From Oligoflexia bacterium (lineage in GTDB: Bacteria > Bdellovibrionota > JAFGOL01): DNA of 18,821 nt. This document shows, one piece after another, positions 13,450 through 18,821 of this stretch. Below the pieces are notes generated by a model. The model had not been told where the DNA came from and did not search any database. It saw nothing but the letters and a program-made list of their open reading frames with translations. Made by a program: the position numbers and the translations under genes. The stretch covers positions 1 through 18,821 of the forward strand of contig JAFGOL010000203.1 in assembly GCA_016926495.1 (NCBI GenBank), given 5' to 3'. Numbering within the stretch: the first letter of the stretch is position 1; each line of letters starts with the position of its first letter.

Positions 13450-13956
13450 TCAAAAGAAATACGCAAAGCCCAGCATCAATTCATACCTGACGGAAATAGC
13501 CGTCTGGTTCGGAGTATTTCCGAACCAGATGTTAAAGGGCCTCAATGCCAGGCCAAAGGGTCTGAACGCTATTCCTACAGCGTCTGCAATCTCATAAAAA
13601 ACCCTTAAACCGAACTTTAAATCCATGGCAAGTCCGATAACATCGTTGGAAAATCCGAAATCAGCCCCTATGGTGAAATCAGGTATAACGAAAAGAGGCT
13701 GAGACCCTATCTGAAATGGGACCATAAACCTGGGACCGAACATAACGGAATTCACATCCTGTCCGAAGGCCGGCTGCAAGACAAAACCGAGATGTTTTCC
13801 CCCGACTTCAAAATTCATTCTGAACCTGGTGCCCTGCACTGAATTCGGAACGTCATGAATCGGCATATCAGGGCCTATGGAAAGATTGAAAAAGGCATCC
13901 TGTGCCCCCAGGTAACCGGAAAAAACGAATAAAACAAGTAATATATAGCTTCTCAT
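13450..13956 (-). CDS. Small outer-membrane beta-barrel-like protein
   Basis: A 168-residue protein with a signal peptide (MRSYILLVLFVFSGYLGAQ, cleavage near Gln19). The mature part is a series of short amphipathic strands rich in Phe, Gly and Pro, and it ends in an aromatic residue (LMLGFAYFF), as outer-membrane barrels usually do. About 150 mature residues would fit an 8-stranded barrel. I do not recognise the family. It is the first gene of a three-gene cluster (barrel, FecR-domain protein, lipoprotein) and has a GGGGG ribosome-binding site upstream. It is divergent from the Lcl/barrel fusion gene across 88 bp. Confidence 0.78.
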   Translation of the reverse strand: MRSYILLVLFVFSGYLGAQDAFFNLSIGPDMPIHDVPNSVQGTRFRMNFEVGGKHLGFVLQPAFGQDVNSVMFGPRFMVPFQIGSQPLFVIPDFTIGADFGFSNDVIGLAMDLKFGLRVFYEIADAVGIAFRPFGLALRPFNIWFGNTPNQTAISVRYELMLGFAYFF

Positions 13957-13973
13957 TTACAACCCCCATTTAA

Positions 13974-14002
13974 TTGTGATATTAATAATTTAACGATAAA
14001 AT
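13974..14002 (+). promoter_or_regulatory. Sigma70-type promoter for the Lcl/beta-barrel gene
   Basis: TTGTGA (13974-13979), a 17 bp spacer and TAAAAT (13997-14002) match consensus at 4 and 5 of 6 positions. The predicted start near 14009 leaves a leader of about 35 nt carrying the CGGAGG ribosome-binding site before the GTG at 14045. Confidence 0.5.
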
Positions 14003-14016
14003 ACGAAAATAAACAA
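13988..14016 (-). promoter_or_regulatory. Weak promoter candidate for the barrel-FecR-lipoprotein cluster
   Basis: On the - strand TTGTTT (14016-14011), a 17 bp spacer and TTAAAT (13993-13988) form a weak sigma70-like pair (3 and 4 of 6). It overlaps the + strand promoter, so the two could interfere with each other or be controlled together. The region is very AT-rich, which raises the chance of a spurious match. Confidence 0.3.
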
Positions 14017-14044
14017 GCTGTAATTTTTTACACGGAGGCATATT

Positions 14045-15133
14045 GTGCTATTTGTAAATTTTTTATTAATTCTAGTGTTACAAACTCAACATAATTTATG
14101 CTGCGATCAGAAAAATCCTGACGATGCAGTCATTAAAGCCGGCTGGAAACAGGTAAACGGAGCTTACATTGACCCTGAAACAGGACTATTCTGGGCAAAT
14201 GAAATTGAATCAAGGATCTGGTCCGAAGCCAAAGCTTATTGCAGTTCACTGGAATTTGCCGGTCACAAGGACTGGAGATTACCGACAGTAAGGGAGCTAC
14301 AGAATTCTGTCTGTAAATCGTCCGGATATTCGACCAGGACACCGTGCCCTAACCCGAGAAATCATGAAAAAGATTTATGGGTGCTGATTAAAAATTCGGG
14401 AAAAAACCTGACTTACTGGGCAGGGGACCTTATTCCCGGTGATCCGTATAACACGTATTATTTTATTTTCGACGTAGAGGGGCAGCATATTATTACCAGC
14501 AAAAACGACAAATCAAAAGCGAGATGTGTACGCTCGGAAAATAAACCTAAAGCCAGGCCTGTGGCAGCGGTAAAAAAAGCCGAACAACCTAAAAAAGCCG
14601 AGGTAGCCGGGGAGCCCGGCAAGGAAGGGGAAAAATCCGGTTTTACATATTATATATCAGCGCTGGCCGGTTTCGGCGCATACCTAAGCAATGAATACGC
14701 CCTTGAACGCTATCCGTATTTTTCAGGCGATCTCAGAGTAGGATTTAACACAAATATCAAGGGAGACAACCAGCTCTATATCACGTTTTCCGGAGATATC
14801 GGCGTCAATCTGGACGGGTTTACATTCCCCGTTACATCAACAATAACGGTGGGGCCCGAATATTTTATTTACGAGTATCTGTCATGTTTTGCATCGGTGG
14901 GCCTTGGAATTATTTCGGATGAACTGAATATCCCTATTTACAATACCGGCGCCGTCACAAACGACACATACGCCGGGCTGGCCTGGAAAACGGCAGTGAA
15001 TCTTTATTTACTGCGCTTTGGGAAAAATAATCGCTTCGCGGTACCGGTTTCGGCAGGTTACAGCGGTATATATACCACAAGTATCCTGAGCCATATCGTG
15101 TCAGGCTACATCGGCCTTGCGTTCTTTATGTAA
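14045..15133 (+). CDS. Secreted Lcl/DUF1566-domain protein fused to a C-terminal beta-barrel
   Basis: A 362-residue exported protein starting at a GTG with CGGAGG 6 nt upstream. After a short signal peptide (about 1-20, ending LCC) comes a complete Lcl_C/DUF1566 domain at about 32-164: IDPETGLFW, EAKAYCSSLEFAGHKDWRLPT (77-81 being DWRLP) and the closing KARCVR. This C-type-lectin-like fold is common in secreted proteins; in the Legionella Lcl adhesin it binds glycosaminoglycans. A Lys/Ala/Glu-rich linker (about 165-197) leads to a second domain (about 200-362) of alternating strands ending GYIGLAFFM, which looks like an outer-membrane barrel. The arrangement would place the Lcl domain outside or below a barrel. 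Ligand is unknown. The Cys19/Cys20 pair might be a lipidation site, but the lipobox is poor. It converges on the HEAT-like gene with 2 bp between stops. Confidence 0.83.
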   Translation: MLFVNFLLILVLQTQHNLCCDQKNPDDAVIKAGWKQVNGAYIDPETGLFWANEIESRIWSEAKAYCSSLEFAGHKDWRLPTVRELQNSVCKSSGYSTRTPCPNPRNHEKDLWVLIKNSGKNLTYWAGDLIPGDPYNTYYFIFDVEGQHIITSKNDKSKARCVRSENKPKARPVAAVKKAEQPKKAEVAGEPGKEGEKSGFTYYISALAGFGAYLSNEYALERYPYFSGDLRVGFNTNIKGDNQLYITFSGDIGVNLDGFTFPVTSTITVGPEYFIYEYLSCFASVGLGIISDELNIPIYNTGAVTNDTYAGLAWKTAVNLYLLRFGKNNRFAVPVSAGYSGIYTTSILSHIVSGYIGLAFFM

Positions 15134-15135
15134 GT

Positions 15136-15936
15136 TTATTCGCTCTTTGCGGCGTCTTCTATGACCCTGATGTAACCCTGAGAGTTTATATAATAGCCGT
15201 CGGGCAAACCGTTTTCCAGTTTCTTTTTGAAACCTGACATCCTCCAGTTCTGCTCGATAAAAGCATGAAGGAGTTCAATCCTGATCCTGTTGCTGGCGTC
15301 AGGGTCGGCAAACAGATCAATCATGGCTTCCATGGCCTCAGGCACCCTTGAATCTTCCTCACCCTCAAAAACATAATCACGCAAAAACCTTATGGACGCT
15401 ATAACAAGACGGTCGTCGGAATCGCGCAAAAAAGCCAGGGACTTGGAAAGCATCGAGGGAAAGGTCTCTCCCGCGAACTGTTTAAGTATCTCTACCCTCT
15501 TTTCAACAAGTTTGTCGTCAAACAGGGTATCGTCCGCGGTTATTATGGAGTCGAGAAAATCGAGAGTGCGGTCATTGCCTTCTATACTTCTTAAAACATC
15601 TATCGCGTGCGCGATAGAATCGTTTTCCACTATATACTTCTTCAAAGGTCCGACCGAAACGGTTCCCAGTCCCTTAATGTATTCTTTAACAAATTCCTTT
15701 TCATCCGAATCCTTTATACTGTTACTGACGGTGAATGAAAGCCTTCCAAGTAATATTGTCGCCACTTCAACGGCTTCATCCTTTCTATTTTTTTTCAATA
15801 ACGCGTCTGTCTTACTTTTAAAATACTCCATTGCCGCGCACCTGTTTTCACTGGGAGTATGCTTGTTCATCAGTGTGGATTTTTTTAAATTAAATCCGAG
15901 GTTGGAAACCCCGGAAAACAAACCTTTGATATTCAT
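15136..15936 (-). CDS. Helical-repeat (HEAT/ARM-like) protein
   Basis: A 266-residue protein without signal peptide or membrane segment. It consists almost entirely of predicted paired helices of about 35-40 residues with HEAT/ARM-like features (for example LKKYIVENDSIAHAIDVLRSI, MLSKSLAFLRDSDDRLVIASIRFLRDYV and IRIELLHAFIEQ). Such scaffolds bind other proteins, but no partner can be named. Its ATG shares a base with the stop of the substrate-binding protein (TAATG), with AGGT upstream, so its translation is very likely coupled to it. It is probably cytoplasmic, whereas its coupled partner is exported. The family assignment is by pattern, not by a diagnostic motif. Confidence 0.8.
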   Translation of the reverse strand: MNIKGLFSGVSNLGFNLKKSTLMNKHTPSENRCAAMEYFKSKTDALLKKNRKDEAVEVATILLGRLSFTVSNSIKDSDEKEFVKEYIKGLGTVSVGPLKKYIVENDSIAHAIDVLRSIEGNDRTLDFLDSIITADDTLFDDKLVEKRVEILKQFAGETFPSMLSKSLAFLRDSDDRLVIASIRFLRDYVFEGEEDSRVPEAMEAMIDLFADPDASNRIRIELLHAFIEQNWRMSGFKKKLENGLPDGYYINSQGYIRVIEDAAKSE

Positions 15937-17726
15937 TACAACCTGCCGTCGCTAAATATTTTTCTCATTTCCCGCTTTTTATCAAAATCGAGCCGGACAA
16001 ACTTGTACATATCCCCCATAAGCATATGGGGAATATAATTCTCAACGTAAGGTTGCGTAAGAATAACCGCCCTGGGATAAAGCACCGGTATAATAACGCA
16101 CTCCTCAACCGCTATATCACGCATCCTGTTAAGGACCGCAAGCTTTTTGGGACTCTCTTCCATGCCGAGGGCCTTTTCATAAAGCCTGTTATATTCGGCA
16201 TTACTGAACAGAGAGTGATTTGGCCCCGGAGAAAACGCCTTACCGTACAACTGGCGCAGAAAATCCTCGGCAAAAGGAAAATCGGCACGCCAGGCCAGGG
16301 TAAAAATCTGGAAATCCCTGCCTTCATTGATCTGTTTCAGCAATTCACCAAAATTCCTGCTTTCAAGACGGATTTTTATTCCTATGGCGGCCATTGACTT
16401 GACAAAAAACTCGCCGACCTGTCTGGCCGCTATGGAATCCAGAATAACCAGTGTAAAAACAGGCAGGCCGTTACCATCGGGAAATCCCGCCTTAACAAGC
16501 AGCTGCCTGGCTGCTTCCGCGTCGTATTTTCCATACTTATTGGTAAAATCGGGGTCATAGCCGAAAGATATCCCGGGGGGAATTATCCAGTTCGCCACAA
16601 CGGCATTATCGTTGAAAAAGAGCGCGTTGTGCTTTTCGCTGTCATAGGCAAGGCTGATAGCCTGGCGAAGGTACTTGTTTTTTCCCAAAACCGGGTCAGA
16701 CATGTTAAACGCGTAGTACCTGTATTCCAGTTTCAGTTCGTTAATGAGTTTTACGCCTTTTTTCACCAACTCCGCTGACAGATCGGTCCCCACGGGAAAC
16801 GCGTCATAATAGTTGTCCTTGTCGGGAACAACGATATCTATTGTTCCTCTGACAAAATTAAGCCATCTGGGCTGCTCCTCCACCAGGATATGAATAACAA
16901 CCTTGTCGAGAAACGGCAACTCCCTGCCGGCATCATTTAAATATCCTTTTTTTACATATTCGGGGTTGCCCGAGGAAGGATAATTAAAATGCCTGTACGA
17001 CTTGTTTTTTTCCAGCACAAGTTTGGTGCCGCGATCCCACTCTACAAGCCTGAAAGGCCCTGTCCCGACCGGATGAAACACAAAGTCGCTCCCGTAGTAT
17101 TCCACTGCTTCCCTTGGCACAATAAAACTCCAGGGACGGGCCAAAATACTGGGGAAATATATGGATGTTTTTTTAAGCTTGAAAAGAAGAGTATAATCGT
17201 CTGTTGCCTGTATGCCTTCTATATTCTCCGAAAAAGCGGATACCCCCCTGGTTTTCAACTTTTTTTTGTAATCGTCGAGGCCGACAATAATGTCGGTCAT
17301 CAGTTTTACAAAAGTGAAGGTTTCGGCATACGGAGACGATATATATCTTTTAACCGTATAAATAAAGTCATGCGCTGTTACTTCCCTGCCTTTACCGCCG
17401 GTGGATTTAAAACATGCATCATCAATAAACCTTACTCCCTTTTTCATTTTTATTATGTAGGTCAGCCCGTTATCACTGACAACCGGCATGCCGTCAGCCA
17501 GAACAGGAGTCATTTCATAAGGTAACTTCAAATAATGGTATTCATACAACCCTTCATAGACCTGCCTTACAACGGTAACCGAATAAGTGTCCGTAACAAG
17601 CATGGGGTCAAGCGTTGAAACAACTTCCCTTGAATATACGTTAAGGACGTTTTCGGTTTCTTTTTTCTTACCCGAACAGGAAACAACCAGCATAACAAGT
17701 ATGAACAGGGGAAAAAATCTTTGCAT
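15936..17726 (-). CDS. ABC-transporter substrate-binding lipoprotein, oligopeptide/dipeptide type (SBP_bac_5)
   Basis: A 596-residue lipoprotein with lipobox LVVSC (Cys17) after MQRFFPLFILVML. The mature part has the cluster-C (OppA/DppA/SBP_bac_5) pattern: STLDPMLVTDTYSVTVVRQVYEGLYEY near the start, then KGVRFIDD, EVTAHDFIYTVKRYI, VGTGPFRLVEW, YYAFNMSDP and LRQAISLAYD. It would capture peptides, nickel chelates or another small ligand at the outer face of the inner membrane; the exact ligand cannot be inferred. No permease or ATPase gene of an Opp/Dpp system is in the window. An in-frame ATG at 17738 adds four residues, but 17726 has AGGA 5 nt upstream and gives a standard signal peptide. 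It is followed by the HEAT-like gene (TAATG overlap). Confidence 0.93.
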   Translation of the reverse strand: MQRFFPLFILVMLVVSCSGKKKETENVLNVYSREVVSTLDPMLVTDTYSVTVVRQVYEGLYEYHYLKLPYEMTPVLADGMPVVSDNGLTYIIKMKKGVRFIDDACFKSTGGKGREVTAHDFIYTVKRYISSPYAETFTFVKLMTDIIVGLDDYKKKLKTRGVSAFSENIEGIQATDDYTLLFKLKKTSIYFPSILARPWSFIVPREAVEYYGSDFVFHPVGTGPFRLVEWDRGTKLVLEKNKSYRHFNYPSSGNPEYVKKGYLNDAGRELPFLDKVVIHILVEEQPRWLNFVRGTIDIVVPDKDNYYDAFPVGTDLSAELVKKGVKLINELKLEYRYYAFNMSDPVLGKNKYLRQAISLAYDSEKHNALFFNDNAVVANWIIPPGISFGYDPDFTNKYGKYDAEAARQLLVKAGFPDGNGLPVFTLVILDSIAARQVGEFFVKSMAAIGIKIRLESRNFGELLKQINEGRDFQIFTLAWRADFPFAEDFLRQLYGKAFSPGPNHSLFSNAEYNRLYEKALGMEESPKKLAVLNRMRDIAVEECVIIPVLYPRAVILTQPYVENYIPHMLMGDMYKFVRLDFDKKREMRKIFSDGRL

Positions 17727-17751
17727 ATTAATCCTCATATCAAAATAATTA

Positions 17752-17780
17752 CTTTTAGAATATACTTAGTGACATTTCAA
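17752..17780 (-). promoter_or_regulatory. Promoter candidate for the substrate-binding protein gene
   Basis: On the - strand TTGAAA (17780-17775), a 17 bp spacer and TAAAAG (17757-17752) match sigma70 consensus at 5 and 4 of 6 positions. It sits in the 60 bp gap after the GldG-like gene. It would let the binding protein and HEAT-like gene be transcribed separately from the upstream gene. Confidence 0.4.
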
Positions 17781-17786
17781 GTAAAA

Positions 17787-18821
17787 TTACTCATTCTTTA
17801 AGCCGACATGTATAAAAAAACCAAGTAAAAAAACAACAGCCGGCAGGGCATACATGATTAAAAGCCTGATAATTCTTAAATACCCGCCCGAAATCGCCAC
17901 CAGCGAAGGCTCCGTACCGGGCGGTTTTTTCACATAAAAATCACCACCCGATGACGGGCCGACAATATACGTGGTAAAATTCTGAAGAAAATCTATATTG
18001 CCCTGGTACCGCATAAAAAAGTTTGTTGCTATTCCGCCTGCCGCAAATACATATACATTTCCCTTCCTGGCAAAAACAACGTTCGTACTATTCGTTTTTT
18101 TCAACATTCCCGCCTCCGTTTTGGCAAGGTAGTCACACGAATCACATTCCAGGCTCTGAGCTCCCGATGAAACGACCGGTCCGTTAACGGAAAAAATTTC
18201 CGGGATACCGATCAGCAACGCGTTATCATAACTTCTGTTCGCAAGCGAAGTCACGGATTTTATAAGTTCCCTGCCGGCAAAAATCCCCCTGCCCTCCAGA
18301 AAACTCCGGATTGATCCTAACCTGACGGTCCCCAGAAGCAGGATGGTCCCCCTGAAAGCCTCAAGGGCATTGATCTCTTCAACACTTAAATCTTTTTCAG
18401 GCTCGTTAACAATAAGAATTTTACAGTTTTTCCACACACCGGACGCTGACTCGTTAATAATAACACCCCTGTCCTTTAAAACCTGTGCGGTAATCCCGGC
18501 TCCCTTTTCATTATAATCATCAAGTCCGGGCTCGCCATGACCGGACGTGTAACAGGCCGCAACGGTTCCCGCGGTTACCCTGTAAATTGCGTTTATTATT
18601 TCATCATTCATGATACCGCCTGCAACCGCGTGGTTGTCGCCTGAAATCACTACAATGCTTCCTTCCGAGGCAGTCGGGACAATTTTCCTTAACCCGTTAA
18701 ATTCATCTGAATCCAGTACGGGGTGAATAGTTCTTGATCTGATCCGGGCCGAATGGATTTTCACTTTCCGCATATAGGCGTCATAAACTTCCGTTATATC
18801 CGGGCCGCCCGGAGATTTAAC
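17787..18821 (-). CDS. GldG-like ABC-transporter auxiliary protein, C-terminal part (5' end outside window)
   Basis: The frame stays open to the right edge: upstream of an internal ATG (18773) it continues with VKSPGGPDITEVYDAY. The gene is therefore truncated by the window and 344 residues are seen. The pattern resembles the GldG/ABC_transp_aux family (extracytoplasmic part of gliding-type ABC exporters): a segment on dialogue with a backbone of PxIxEVYDAY, then ACYTSGHGEPGLDDYN, a shift to ILIVNEPEKDLSVEEINALEAF and GGTV-like strands, as in proteins that read 'tGHGE' and 'P...ls..E...l..y...GG.ll'. A C-terminal membrane helix (LLIMYALPAVVFLLGFFIHV) ends in a short charged tail. In related operons an ABC ATPase and permease lie just upstream, which here would be outside the window. 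Cys residues in ECDSCDY are a lone CxxC. Confidence 0.75.
   Translation of the reverse strand, partial: VKSPGGPDITEVYDAYMRKVKIHSARIRSRTIHPVLDSDEFNGLRKIVPTASEGSIVVISGDNHAVAGGIMNDEIINAIYRVTAGTVAACYTSGHGEPGLDDYNEKGAGITAQVLKDRGVIINESASGVWKNCKILIVNEPEKDLSVEEINALEAFRGTILLLGTVRLGSIRSFLEGRGIFAGRELIKSVTSLANRSYDNALLIGIPEIFSVNGPVVSSGAQSLECDSCDYLAKTEAGMLKKTNSTNVVFARKGNVYVFAAGGIATNFFMRYQGNIDFLQNFTTYIVGPSSGGDFYVKKPPGTEPSLVAISGGYLRIIRLLIMYALPAVVFLLGFFIHVGLKNE

Overview
The window is densely coding and moderately AT-rich. It has 19 genes, no intergenic gap longer than about 90 bp, and no RNA genes, mobile elements or CRISPR arrays that I can see. It looks like the chromosome of a Gram-negative-type (diderm) bacterium: several proteins carry signal peptides, there are lipoproteins (one with a loose lipobox) and two predicted outer-membrane beta-barrel proteins. 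The CheD/CheC pair, the FecR-domain protein and the Lcl (DUF1566)-type lipoprotein-like protein would suit a spirochete or a related uncultured lineage, but the sequence alone does not fix the phylum.

Left edge (1-4259): the C-terminal end of an HD-GYP-like protein on the + strand. Its intrinsic terminator is embedded in the end of the convergent lon gene. Divergent from lon is a secreted protein of unknown function. Its predicted promoter overlaps the lon start codon and would give a nearly leaderless mRNA.

Centre (4266-11979): a complete nine-gene chemotaxis-like operon on the - strand, in transcription order cheW-cheW-pilZ-cheR-cheB-cheA-cheD-cheC-cheY. A good sigma70-type promoter precedes the first cheW, and a second, extended -10 promoter candidate precedes pilZ. 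Junctions are very tight (ATGA overlap between the cheW genes, 2-7 bp gaps for most others, 18 bp cheB-cheA). CheA and the two CheW proteins would form the signalling core. CheR, CheB and CheD would adapt receptors encoded elsewhere, CheY would be the output and CheC its phosphatase. The PilZ protein has intact c-di-GMP-binding motifs. No receptor or flagellar/pilus gene lies in the window.

Envelope region (11954-15133): a - strand cluster (small beta-barrel protein, FecR-domain protein, NTF2-like lipoprotein) is divergent from a + strand gene for an unusual Lcl/DUF1566 plus beta-barrel fusion. Overlapping divergent promoter candidates lie between them.

Right edge (15136-18821): a - strand run of a GldG-like ABC-transporter auxiliary protein (5' end outside the window), an oligopeptide-type ABC substrate-binding lipoprotein and a helical-repeat (HEAT-like) protein. 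The last two are coupled by a TAATG stop/start overlap. All three convergent gene pairs in the window are separated by only 2-6 bp, so opposing transcripts must overlap or terminate inside the facing gene.
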